Source of the DNA: Bryobacterales bacterium
Lineage (GTDB): Bacteria > Acidobacteriota > Terriglobia > Bryobacterales > Bryobacteraceae
Reading direction: 5' to 3'
Length of the DNA: 44,025 nucleotides
NCBI GenBank assembly: GCA_025350625.1
Contig: JANXXL010000397.1
Location: 1-44,025, forward strand
Position 1 is the stretch's first letter; each line of letters begins with the position of its first letter. Below are positions 24,791-32,721 of the stretch, one piece after another. The notes below the pieces were generated by a model. That model made no database searches and was not told the origin of the DNA. It saw only the letters and a list, made by a program, of their open reading frames with translations. Position numbers and translations under genes: made by a program.

Positions 24791-24854
24791 CTAATTTGAT
24801 TTCTAGCACTTGCGCCTTCGCTGCTTGCGTGGCGCGCGTCTAAGAAGGAACGAG

Positions 24855-25031
24855 ATGCCGAAACGCACATTTCAGCCGAATAATCGTAAGCGCGCCAAAG
24901 TCCACGGGTTCCGTGAGCGCATGAAAACCAAGAACGGGCGTGCCGTTCTCAGCCGCCGCCGCGCGCGCGGACGTCACAAGTTAACGGTCAGCGACGAGAG
25001 AGCCGTCCGGTACGCCAAGGCTACCAGTTAG
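24855..25031 (+). CDS. rpmH: 50S ribosomal protein L34
   Basis: This 58-residue basic protein matches L34 ([19 protein letters not shown], then [18 protein letters not shown]). The C-terminus is extended by about 10 residues ([14 protein letters not shown]) relative to the usual 44-50. The start at 24855 is preceded by AAGGAACGAG. It is part of the large ribosomal subunit and heads the rpmH-rnpA-yidD-yidC-khpB-mnmE run. Confidence 0.97.
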   Translation: MPKRTFQPNNRKRAKVHGFRERMKTKNGRAVLSRRRARGRHKLTVSDERAVRYAKATS

Positions 25032-25053
25032 AACCGCCTCAGGCGGCGCGCTC

Positions 25054-25395
25054 ACGTTTCCGCAGGCTTCGCGGATTCTGCGCTCCTCCGAATTCAGAGC
25101 CGTCTATGACAACGGTACTCGCCTCTCCGGCCCACTTTTCGCCGCGTTTTGCCTGGCACGTCCGGACCCGAAGAGGAGCACCGCCCGCCTCGGACTTACG
25201 GTGCCCCGCGCCATCGGTGGATCAGTCGTCCGCAACCGTATCAAACGCCGTATCCGCGAGGCGTTCCGCATGCACCGCGCGGAAATCGGCCCGCAGTGGG
25301 ATATCGTGGTCAATCCGCGGCGCGCGGCTCTCGGCGCCTCGTTTCCGCAGATCGAACGGGCCCTCGGAAAGGTGATTGAAAAATGCGGAGCTTAG
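25054..25395 (+). CDS. rnpA: Ribonuclease P protein component, no canonical start codon
   Basis: The frame encodes a clear Rnp[22 protein letters not shown] at the N-terminus, [16 protein letters not shown] as the RNR motif, and a normal C-terminus. The protein binds P RNA to process tRNA 5' ends. Between the in-frame TAA at 24982-24984 and GTG 25198, which lies well inside the protein, there is no ATG, GTG or TTG. I use ACG 25054 as the most likely start, by position relative to homologues and with AGGCGG upstream at 25041-25046. CTC 25051 is an alternative. The gene ends inside yidD by 13 bp. Confidence 0.85.
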   Translation, partial: TFPQASRILRSSEFRAVYDNGTRLSGPLFAAFCLARPDPKRSTARLGLTVPRAIGGSVVRNRIKRRIREAFRMHRAEIGPQWDIVVNPRRAALGASFPQIERALGKVIEKCGA

Positions 25396-25592
25396 TGGTG
25401 GGGGTTTTACGTCTATATAAGCGATGGGTCTCTCCCTGCCTCCCCTCGGCGTGCCGTTTTCATCCCACTTGTTCTGAGTACATGATGCTGGCGGTAGAAA
25501 AACACGGCGTCGGGCGGGGCGTTTGGCTGGGCGCGAGGCGCCTCTTGCGCTGCCATCCATTTCACCAGGGAGGATTCGATCCCGTCCATTAG
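25383..25592 (+). CDS. yidD: Membrane protein insertion efficiency factor YidD
   Basis: The 69-residue protein has the YidD pattern: [25 protein letters not shown], with three conserved cysteines, and a [13 protein letters not shown] tail. It is a small membrane-associated helper of YidC-dependent insertion. The ATG overlaps the end of rnpA by 13 bp, and yidC starts shortly after, as in most bacteria. Confidence 0.93.
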   Translation: MRSLVVGVLRLYKRWVSPCLPSACRFHPTCSEYMMLAVEKHGVGRGVWLGARRLLRCHPFHQGGFDPVH

Positions 25593-25604
25593 GACTTGGC
25601 TGTT

Positions 25605-27287
25605 ATGAAAAAAGAATTGTCCATGGAAGTGCGGCTGCTGATTGCGTTCGTGCTGATGGGGCTGGTTCTGCTGGTCAGCCAGTACTTCATTAAGCCCGCG
25701 CCTGCGCCGACTGCTACCAAGGAAGGCGCGGCGAAGAGCGCAAAACCGGTGACGGCGGCAGCGGTCGAAAAGCCCGAAGCTGTCATTCCATCAATCGCCA
25801 GGCAGAAGGCCGCGGAGACCGCAGGTGCAGTACAAGCGGCGAGCGAAGAGACTGTGACTGTGGATACCGATGTCTACCGCGTGGTGTTTTCGAATCGCGG
25901 CGCGGTGGTGCGAAGCTGGGTTCTCAAGGATTATAAAGATCACGCGGGCAAGCCGCTCGAATTGGTGTACCAGCCCGGGTTAGCGCGTGTGTCATCGCCC
26001 TTTGCTGTGGACGTCAAGGGGCAGACGCTGGCGACCGATCCTAACACTGCGCTGTTTAAGACGGAACGTTCTGGCGACGGGCTCGAGGTTTCCTTCGAGT
26101 TTTCCGATGGCCGCGCGCTTATCAAGAAGGGCTTTCGCTTTGCTCAGAAGAGTTACCTGGTGAGCGTAACCTCCGAGATCACGCAGAACGGAACGGCGGT
26201 TTCGCATTTACTCACGTGGCGCGGCGGCTTCGGCGACCCGACGGTGCGCAATCCCGTCTCGGTACAGCACTCCCTTTATTACGATCTCTCGAACAGCAAG
26301 CTCCAGCAAAAAGCGGCCAGCGATGCGAAGAACGGCCCGATTTCCGCCAGCGGGCAGTTTTCCTTTGTCGGAATCGAAGACAGTTACTTCACTGCGGTAT
26401 TCCTGCCGGGCGAAAAGCCCTCGGTGGAACAGACTACGTTTGCCGATCTGGTCCCCGATGCCGACGGCAAAGACGAGAAGCGTGTGGGCGTGGGCGTGGG
26501 AGGCGAAGGTCTCAACACACTTTCATTGTTTGTCGGACCCAAAGATACCGATTTGCTGCGCAAGGTAAACCCGAAATTAGAGCAGGTAGTGGACTGGGGA
26601 TTCTTCGGCGTAATCGCGAAGCCCCTGTTCCTGGTCCTCAACTGGACCTCGGATCATCTGGCGCACAACTATGGCTGGTCCATCGTGCTGGTGACGCTAG
26701 CGATCAATATGCTGCTATTCCCGCTAAAGATCACCGGCATGAAATCGTCCAAAAAGATGCAGGCGTTGCAGCCGCAGATCAAGGCCATCAACGACAAATA
26801 CAAGGGCATCTCCATGAAGGATCCGCGCAAGACGGAACAGAACCAGGAAGTAATGGATCTGTACAAAAAAAATGGCGTGAATCCGGTGGGCGGATGTTTG
26901 CCGATGCTGCTGCAGCTTCCTTTCCTATGGGCGTTCTATAAAGTTCTGGGCGTGGCGATCGAGATGCGCGGCTCGCGTTGGCTGTGGATCAGCGATCTTT
27001 CGCAGCCGGAGGCGCTGGCGATTCACCTGCTGCCCATCCTGCTGGTGATCACGCAATTCGCCATGCAGCGAATGACGCCCAGCCCCGGCATGGACCCGGC
27101 GCAGCAAAAGATGATGATGTTTATGCCGCTGATGTTCGGCTATATGTTCTACTTCGCATCGGCGGGATTGGTACTATACTGGTTAACCGGCAACGTGATG
27201 GGCATTGTCCAGCAGTGGCTGTTGAATAAGACCATGCCCGCGCCGGCCGTGACTTCTCCGGTTCCCATCAAGAAGGGCAGGAAATAA
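25605..27287 (+). CDS. yidC: Membrane protein insertase YidC
   Basis: The product is about 560 residues from ATG 25605. An N-terminal helix (VRLLIAFVLMGLVLLVSQYF) is followed by an Ala/Pro-rich linker and a large periplasmic P1 domain to about residue 340. The conserved insertase core has five helices, with YGWSIVLVTLAINMLLFPL, the cytoplasmic loop KMQALQPQIKAINDKYKG, and GGCLPMLLQLPFLWAFYKVL. The full-length Gram-negative form supports an outer-membrane-bearing host. TTG 25596 and ATG 25623 are alternative starts. Confidence 0.95.
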   Translation: MKKELSMEVRLLIAFVLMGLVLLVSQYFIKPAPAPTATKEGAAKSAKPVTAAAVEKPEAVIPSIARQKAAETAGAVQAASEETVTVDTDVYRVVFSNRGAVVRSWVLKDYKDHAGKPLELVYQPGLARVSSPFAVDVKGQTLATDPNTALFKTERSGDGLEVSFEFSDGRALIKKGFRFAQKSYLVSVTSEITQNGTAVSHLLTWRGGFGDPTVRNPVSVQHSLYYDLSNSKLQQKAASDAKNGPISASGQFSFVGIEDSYFTAVFLPGEKPSVEQTTFADLVPDADGKDEKRVGVGVGGEGLNTLSLFVGPKDTDLLRKVNPKLEQVVDWGFFGVIAKPLFLVLNWTSDHLAHNYGWSIVLVTLAINMLLFPLKITGMKSSKKMQALQPQIKAINDKYKGISMKDPRKTEQNQEVMDLYKKNGVNPVGGCLPMLLQLPFLWAFYKVLGVAIEMRGSRWLWISDLSQPEALAIHLLPILLVITQFAMQRMTPSPGMDPAQQKMMMFMPLMFGYMFYFASAGLVLYWLTGNVMGIVQQWLLNKTMPAPAVTSPVPIKKGRK

Positions 27288-27290
27288 ATT

Positions 27291-27953
27291 TTGGCCCAGA
27301 AGAAATATACGGTCGCCGATACCGGCCCGCGCATTGAACAATTTCTCAACCACATCTTGAAATTGGCTGGATTTCAACTGGCTTTTACGGTGGCGGAAGG
27401 GGAGACGCCGCATCCGGATTTCGAGAATCCGGATTTGATGCTGCGCTTCACGGGCGCTGACGTAGACTTGCTGCTGGGAAATAAAGCAGAGCTGCTGCTC
27501 GCGCTGGAACACCTGACTATGGAAGCGATCGGCATGGCTCCGGAGGAGCATTCGCGGATTTGTTTCGACGCCAATGACCGCCGCATCCTGCGCATTGAAG
27601 AGCTGCGCATGAGCGCTCAAGCCGCCGCCGAACGAGTCAAGAAATCGCGCCAGCCGTTTCACTTCAGTCCCATGAACAGCCGGGAGCGACGGATTTTGCA
27701 CCTGGCCCTGCGCGAGGAAACGGATGTCCGCAGCGAGAGCGTGGGCGAAGGCCCCATTCGCCAGGTGGTGATTGTGCCTGCGGAGATGAAGGTGCTGCCT
27801 GAGCCGGTGATTCCTCCACGCCCGCGGCCGGAAATGGATTCTGCGGGCGGCCGCCCGGGATTCCGTGACCGCGGCCGCGGTGGACGCGACGGCGATCGCC
27901 GCGGCGGTCCGCCACGCGGTGGCTCGCGCGGGCCGCGCCGCGATTTCCGGTAA
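27291..27953 (+). CDS. khpB: KhpB/Jag RNA-binding protein with RGG-rich tail
   Basis: The 220-residue protein (TTG start, GGAAAT upstream) has a KH-like domain over about residues 50-95 (LLGNKAELLLALEHLTMEAI), then an R3H domain with RRILHLAL. The last 35 or so residues are rich in Arg and Gly (RGRGGRDGDRRGGPPRGGSR), an RGG-type disordered RNA-binding tail. The gene sits between yidC and mnmE, its usual place. The RGG tail is longer than in typical KhpB proteins. Confidence 0.88.
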   Translation: MAQKKYTVADTGPRIEQFLNHILKLAGFQLAFTVAEGETPHPDFENPDLMLRFTGADVDLLLGNKAELLLALEHLTMEAIGMAPEEHSRICFDANDRRILRIEELRMSAQAAAERVKKSRQPFHFSPMNSRERRILHLALREETDVRSESVGEGPIRQVVIVPAEMKVLPEPVIPPRPRPEMDSAGGRPGFRDRGRGGRDGDRRGGPPRGGSRGPRRDFR

Positions 27954-29306
27954 GTGAACCTCCACGACACGATTGCCGCGGTTTCGACGCCGCCGGGACG
28001 CGGCGGTATTGGCGTGGTGCGCATTTCGGGAACCGATGCGCGGGTAATCGCCGAAAACATGCTGCTGTTTCCGGCGGCGAGGCCGGCTTGGAGAACGTGG
28101 ACCGCAATCCTCGCGGAACTTCTTGATGCAGAAGGCCATACTGTCGATCAGGTAGTCGCGACGTATTTCGCCGCGCCCCGTTCCTACACCGCCGAAGATG
28201 TAATTGAGATTTCGTGCCATGGCTCCCCCGTCGTCCTGCGCTTTGCTTTAGAGCGTGCGTGCGCTTCGGGAGCGCGTTTGGCCGAGCCCGGCGAATTCAC
28301 TCTCCGGGCGTATCTGAACGGCCGCATCGATCTGCCCCGAGCGGAGGCGGTGCGTGACCTGATCGACGCCACCACCCTCTACCAGGCCCGCATCGCTGCG
28401 CAGCAAGTGGGAGGATCAGTTTCCCTGCGCTTGAGGCCCGTAAAAGAGCAGTTGCTGGAGCTGATCGCGCTGCTCGAAGCAGGGATCGATTTTGCAGAGG
28501 ACGACATCAGCGTGGCGCCGCCCGAAGAGATTTTGCGGCGGATCGATCCGGTGCTGGCCGCGGTGCGGGCGCTGATTTCGAGCTTCGCCTATGGCAAGCT
28601 GGTGCACCAGGGATTTACGCTCGCGATCGTCGGACGCCCGAACGTCGGCAAGAGCAGTTTGTTCAACCGCTTGCTCGAGCAGGATCGCGCGATCGTTACG
28701 GATATGCCCGGAACGACTCGCGATCTGGTATCGGAGATAGCGGTGATTGAAGGAATCCCGGTACGGTTTGTGGATACGGCCGGCATCCGCGCGGGACAAG
28801 ACATCGTAGAGAAGCTTGGCATCGAGCGCAGCTATCAGGCCATGGCCGATGCAGACTTGACCGTGGTAGTGGTGGATCTCGCCGCGCCATTAGACGCGGC
28901 GGATATGGAGTTAATCGCGAGAGCTCAACAACAGGGCAAGAGTCTCCTGGCGGGAAATAAATGCGATTTGGCGGAATGCGCTGCAGTAAATTCCGCACTG
29001 CGCGTTTCTGCGCTGACCGGCGAGGGGCTTAGCGAACTGCGTCGCGCCATTATCGGCGCCATAGCTCCCTGTGGGCGCCTGGAACAGGAGGGCGGCTTCA
29101 TCACCAGCCTGCGCCATGAGCAACTGTTAGAGGAGACCCGTTGCGCCCTCGAACAGGCACAAACTGCAACCACGCACGGAATCCCGCACGAGATGCTATT
29201 GCTGGATCTGTATGCGGCGCTGCGTCCCATCGATGGCATCACGGGCGCTACCACGGCGGATGACATTTTAAACCGCATTTTCTCAACCTTCTGCATTGGG
29301 AAATAA
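27954..29306 (+). CDS. mnmE: tRNA modification GTPase MnmE
   Basis: The 450-residue protein starts with GTG directly after the khpB stop. Order: an N-terminal tetrahydrofolate-binding domain ([20 protein letters not shown]), a helical part, the G domain with [21 protein letters not shown] and NKCD, and the C-terminal CIGK cysteine motif. With MnmG it modifies U34 of certain tRNAs. All key residues are present. Confidence 0.97.
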   Translation: MNLHDTIAAVSTPPGRGGIGVVRISGTDARVIAENMLLFPAARPAWRTWTAILAELLDAEGHTVDQVVATYFAAPRSYTAEDVIEISCHGSPVVLRFALERACASGARLAEPGEFTLRAYLNGRIDLPRAEAVRDLIDATTLYQARIAAQQVGGSVSLRLRPVKEQLLELIALLEAGIDFAEDDISVAPPEEILRRIDPVLAAVRALISSFAYGKLVHQGFTLAIVGRPNVGKSSLFNRLLEQDRAIVTDMPGTTRDLVSEIAVIEGIPVRFVDTAGIRAGQDIVEKLGIERSYQAMADADLTVVVVDLAAPLDAADMELIARAQQQGKSLLAGNKCDLAECAAVNSALRVSALTGEGLSELRRAIIGAIAPCGRLEQEGGFITSLRHEQLLEETRCALEQAQTATTHGIPHEMLLLDLYAALRPIDGITGATTADDILNRIFSTFCIGK

Positions 29307-29319
29307 GGCCTCAAGGGAC

Positions 29320-30639
29320 ATGACTCCACGCGAATCCGAATTGCGCGCCATGTTTGCGTTGGCTGCGCCCCTGGTGCTGACCGAACTCGGCTGGATGGCC
29401 ATGGGCATCGTAGACACCATGTTTGTCGGACGCGTGAGCGCGGAGGCTATCGGAGCGGTAAGCCTGGGAACTTCGGTGTTCTATGCGATTGCGATTTTCG
29501 CCAGCGGCCTGTTGCTGGGACTCGACACACTGGTCTCTCAATCCTTCGGCGCCGGCGATCTGGAGGACTGTCATCACTCGCTGGTGAGCGGCATTTGGCT
29601 TGCGTTGTTTCTGATTCCCGGCGTGATGGGCGCCGTCTGGCTCTTCATTCCCCTAATGGCAAGGTTCGGCATCAACGCCAGTGTGCTGCGCGATACTACT
29701 CCCTACATTCGCGCACTGAACTGGAGCGCGCCGCCCCTGCTTTTGTTCCTCTGTCTGCGGCGCTATCTGCAATCGACCGGAATCGTGCGGCCGGTTCTGG
29801 TCACATTGATTACGGCAAACCTGGTCAATGCGGCGGCCAATTGGATCTTTGTGTACGGCAATCTTGGCGCGCCGCGGCTGGGTGCGGAAGGATCGGGCTG
29901 GTCGACGTGTTTTTCACGAGTCTACATGCTGGCCGCGCTGGTCTACATAATCTGGAGCCGCGACCACCAGGCTTTTCGAGTAAACTGGCGTCCGGATTTC
30001 CGGCGCATCGCCAGGCTTCTAAAACTGGGCCTGCCCGCGGCGGGGCAGATCGGTTTGGAGACCTCAGTATTCGCGACCGTAACCATCATGATTGGTAAGC
30101 TCAGTGCGGACATGCTGGCCGGTCATCAGATTGCGTTGACGGTGGTGTCGACCACTTTTATGATGCCCCTCGGCATCAGCTCGGCTGCCGCAGTGCGGGT
30201 GGGGCAGGCTATTGGAAGGCGCGATCCCGAGGGCGCGTCACGCTCCGGCTGGACGGCGCTGGCATTTGGCGCGGGCGTGATGTCCGCGGCGGCGCTGGCG
30301 TTCCTCAGCTTTCCGCAGGCGATCGCGCGTCTTTTTACGCCGCAGCCCGCAATCATTGCGGCCGCGGCTCCATTGCTGCGCGTGGCGGCTTTCTTTCAGC
30401 TTTTTGATGGATTACAAGTGACCGCGACCGGAGCCTTGCGGGGCGCGGGCGACACGCGGACGCCTATGCTCTGCCATTTCGCGGGCTATTGGATTTTGGG
30501 ATTGCCGCTAGGCGCGTACTTGTGCTTCCACGAGTCGCTCGGCGCCGTGGGATTATGGATGGGTCTTTCGCTGGGGCTCATTGTGATCGGCATCATACTC
30601 GTCTGGTTCTGGCGGCGAACCGCGCGCGGCTTTCGTTAG
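29320..30639 (+). CDS. MATE-family efflux transporter
   Basis: From ATG 29320 the product is 439 residues with about 12 membrane helices in two MATE halves. Visible features are LVLTELGWMAMGIVDTMFVGR in helix 1-2, LDTLVSQSFGAGD, and in the second half PAAGQIGLETSVFATVTIMI and GDTRTPMLCHFAGYWILGLPL. Such pumps export cationic drugs or metabolites by H+ or Na+ antiport. An upstream TTG (29296) overlaps mnmE and is less likely, since AAGGGAC precedes the ATG. It is the last gene before the tRNA. Confidence 0.9.
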   Translation: MTPRESELRAMFALAAPLVLTELGWMAMGIVDTMFVGRVSAEAIGAVSLGTSVFYAIAIFASGLLLGLDTLVSQSFGAGDLEDCHHSLVSGIWLALFLIPGVMGAVWLFIPLMARFGINASVLRDTTPYIRALNWSAPPLLLFLCLRRYLQSTGIVRPVLVTLITANLVNAAANWIFVYGNLGAPRLGAEGSGWSTCFSRVYMLAALVYIIWSRDHQAFRVNWRPDFRRIARLLKLGLPAAGQIGLETSVFATVTIMIGKLSADMLAGHQIALTVVSTTFMMPLGISSAAAVRVGQAIGRRDPEGASRSGWTALAFGAGVMSAAALAFLSFPQAIARLFTPQPAIIAAAAPLLRVAAFFQLFDGLQVTATGALRGAGDTRTPMLCHFAGYWILGLPLGAYLCFHESLGAVGLWMGLSLGLIVIGIILVWFWRRTARGFR

Positions 30640-30691
30640 AGACAGTGTGTGACGGGCGCGATGCGAAACAGGCTGGCGAATGCGGCGGTGT

Positions 30692-30697
30692 TACAAT
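30692..30697 (+). promoter_or_regulatory. Candidate -10 for tRNA-Phe
   Basis: TACAAT ends 25 bases before the first base of the mature tRNA, giving a short 5' leader for RNase P to remove. No clear -35 was found. The same hexamer occurs in the tyrS/DUF885 palindrome. Confidence 0.4.
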
Positions 30698-30722
30698 TAG
30701 GAAACTCGTCTGCGAGATCCAT

Positions 30723-30798
30723 GGCCAGGTAGCTCAGTTGGTAGAGCGCAGCCCTGAAAAGGCTGGCGTCGGCGGTTCAAGTCCGTCCCTGGCCACCA
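30723..30798 (+). tRNA. tRNA-Phe (anticodon GAA)
   Basis: The sequence folds as a standard 76-base cloverleaf. The acceptor stem is GGCCAGG/CCTGGCC (seven perfect pairs), the D stem GCTC/GAGC, the anticodon stem CAGCC/GGCTG with loop CTGAAAA (anticodon GAA), variable loop GCGTC, and the T stem with TTCAAGT loop. The CCA end is encoded. GAA reads Phe codons. Confidence 0.97.
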
Positions 30799-31114
30799 CG
30801 TTTTCAATAAGTTACGGTGACTCAAAAACTCAGTTTCATTCCGTTTCATTCCAAAAACATTGGTCTGTCGAGACTCGCCTCTCGAATGAAATCGCGCAAT
30901 AGAGTTTGTATGACTGGCTCTCGATTCCACGAAACTTGAAACCCGAGGGGGAACAGGCAAATTCAAAGTGCTCACCTAAAACGGAATAATCCGTTTAACG
31001 TGTAAAGCTCGTCCCGCTCGTCTCCCAGAACCCACCGAAGCGCAGAGAGTTTGCCGTTGATCGGGAGAGAACCGCAGTCGATCCCTAGATATACTCTTCT
31101 TTGGAGATAGGCAA
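30799..31114. other. 316-bp gap after tRNA-Phe with repeats but no gene
   Basis: No convincing coding frame is present. The stretch holds a 10-bp tandem repeat GTTTCATTCC (30833-30852), whose core is complemented by GAATGAAA near 30890. A perfect inverted repeat AAACGGA-ATAA-TCCGTTT lies at 30979-30996, and TATACT at 31090-31095 is a good -10 for the next gene. It may be a tRNA trailer plus remnants of accessory DNA. Confidence 0.5.
31090..31095 (+). promoter_or_regulatory. -10 element upstream of DUF4145 gene
   Basis: TATACT is followed by GGAG at 31103-31106 and ATG at 31115. The predicted start point is near 31102, so the leader would consist of little more than the ribosome-binding site. 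Confidence 0.45.
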
Positions 31115-31824
31115 ATGCCTGAACTTGTAGCCGACTGCCCACGTTGCCGTGCTCGCCACATCACATTTGACGTAATGAGGGAACATATTGTCGACGTTCG
31201 ATATGGCTGGCAAAAGTGGTACGAGGCGTTTTCCGTCTGCCGCAATTGCAGCCGGTCTACTACCTTCGTCCTCAGCGAAAGCGTCCATGGCGATTACAAA
31301 AAGGTTCACAGCGAAGGATTACTCAACGTCAATGGCAGTTTGAATAACTATGTCAATGTTGAGAGTTATATCAGCCTCCGAGACTTTTCCGCTATGCCAG
31401 TGCCCGAACATGTGCCTGAGGATATCGAGGCGGCGTTCAAAGAGGCCGCTACTTGCCTATCCGTCGGGTGCTATAACGCGGCGGGTACGATGTTTCGATT
31501 GTGCGTTGATTTTGCTACGAAGTCGAAGCTTCCCGATCAGGATGACAATGTCTCAACCGGTCGACCAGGCGGTCGCTCGGGCTGAGGCTCGCGTGGCTAT
31601 TCGATAATGGACATCTTCCAATAGCACTGCGTGACCTGTCTGCCGCTGTGAAAGAGGATGGAAATGATGGCGCTCATGCCGGAACCCTCAGCAGAGAGGA
31701 GACGGAGGATCTGCTTGATTTCAGTGTTACCCTGCTAGAGCGAATGTACACGGAACCTGCGCGACTTCGCCTAGCGAAGGAGCGCAGGGAAGAACGACGT
31801 GCTACCCCGAAGGGGGGAACCTAG
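31115..31824 (+). pseudogene. DUF4145-domain protein, frameshifted
   Basis: The first frame (31115-31585) encodes MPELVADCPRCRARHITFDV with a zinc-ribbon-like CxxC pair (CPRC, CRNC), then the DUF4145 core (EDIEAAFKEAATCLSVGCYN, FRLCVDFATKSKLP). Shortly after residue 140 it loses homology and stops. The -1 frame continues the domain as RRSLGLRLAWLFDNGHLP and KEDGNDGAHAGTLSREETED to TAG 31822-31824. A single-base deletion around 31535-31565 explains this. DUF4145 proteins often accompany defence or mobile genes, and their role is unclear. A 1-bp sequence error would restore a protein of about 236 residues. Confidence 0.75.
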
Positions 31825-31843
31825 TAAGTTTGCCGAACTTACT
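31823..31843. terminator. Inverted repeat at end of DUF4145 gene
   Basis: AGTAAGTT and AACTTACT are perfect 8-bp arms around TGCCG, starting inside the TAG stop codon. There is no T-run, so it could be a weak terminator or an RNA-stabilising hairpin. The 215 bases that follow, to 32058, hold no recognisable gene. Confidence 0.35.
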
Positions 31844-32058
31844 TAATAGAACCTGGAGCGCCTTCTAGAGACCGGCGTCTTTTAGATCAGAACTCTATCG
31901 GAGAGCTGCGTATGCGCTTGTTCGGGTCCGCTCTCGGAGACGGACGATGTTGTGCCCAAGCCCCTTCGGGAAGAAGATGTCGTTCGCTTTGTGCGGCTCG
32001 CTTGGTCGTATTGGAGTAGCTCGACCAGCCCATCGCCACTACCGGTTAAGCATTATCG

Positions 32059-32721
32059 CTAGGAAATCAGACCTTTTCTCACCGCATAGAGAATTACCTC
32101 AGCGAGACTATGCAGATTTAATTTCTCTTGAAGATTTCTCCGGTGGGTTTCGACTGTGAACAGGCTCAGTTGGAGCAGAGTCGCGATCTCTTTGTTGGAC
32201 TTTCCTTCGGCAAGCAAGTGCAGGATCTCCCGTTCACGGGCGGTGAGGAGCTCATAACTATCCTCAACGCCCCTAGTCTTCATCTCCCTTACATAGTCCT
32301 CCACCAGCATCTTGCTCACTTCGGGACTAAAGAACGCTTTTCCCTGGCTGACGGCCTTGATCGCCTCAATGAGATCGCCTTCGGCAGAATCCTTGACCAA
32401 GTACCCTTTGGCTCCCGACCTGAGAGCGCGTAAGACGTAGCCTTCGTCTGAGTGCATGCTTAGCATGATGACCGCAGTATTGGGCAGCGATTCGATAATT
32501 CTCTGTGCTGCCTCAGTTCCGTTAAGATGCGGCATGGCAATATCAAGGACCACCACGTCTGGCTTTGTCGCTTGCGCCTGCTGCACCGCGACGCGCCCAT
32601 CCGCTGCTTCAGCGACTACTATGAATCCCGGTTGGCTCTCCAGCAACAACCGCAAGCCCCGGCGCATGACATTATGATCATCCGCTAACAGAATGCGAAT
32701 CGGTTTGGCTTTGGTAAGCAC
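32059..32721 (-). CDS. NarL/LuxR-type response regulator
   Basis: The 220-residue protein has a receiver domain (ILLADDHNVMRRGLRLLLE, phospho-acceptor Asp in VVVLDIAMPHLNG, Lys in GYLVKDSAEG). A LuxR-type helix-turn-helix follows (LTAREREILHLLAEGKSNKE, LSLFTVETHRRNLQEKL). It would bind promoters after phosphorylation by the kinase whose gene it overlaps by 44 bp. The adjacent RND efflux operon is the obvious candidate target (inference). Confidence 0.95.
   Translation of the reverse strand: MLTKAKPIRILLADDHNVMRRGLRLLLESQPGFIVVAEAADGRVAVQQAQATKPDVVVLDIAMPHLNGTEAAQRIIESLPNTAVIMLSMHSDEGYVLRALRSGAKGYLVKDSAEGDLIEAIKAVSQGKAFFSPEVSKMLVEDYVREMKTRGVEDSYELLTAREREILHLLAEGKSNKEIATLLQLSLFTVETHRRNLQEKLNLHSLAEVILYAVRKGLIS

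Noticed and set aside
24656-24854. Replication origin next to rpmH
   Set aside because: No DnaA boxes, no AT-rich unwinding region and no dnaA gene.
27183-28220. 345-residue minus-strand frame opposite khpB and mnmE
   Set aside because: Low-complexity Arg/His/Ala composition; both genes on the other strand are well-supported families.
30833-30852. CRISPR-like direct repeat
   Set aside because: Only two adjacent 10-bp copies without spacers, and no cas genes in the window.
30723-32058. Integrated mobile element with att sites at the tRNA
   Set aside because: No integrase and no second copy of the tRNA 3' end was found; kept only as a weak remnant idea.
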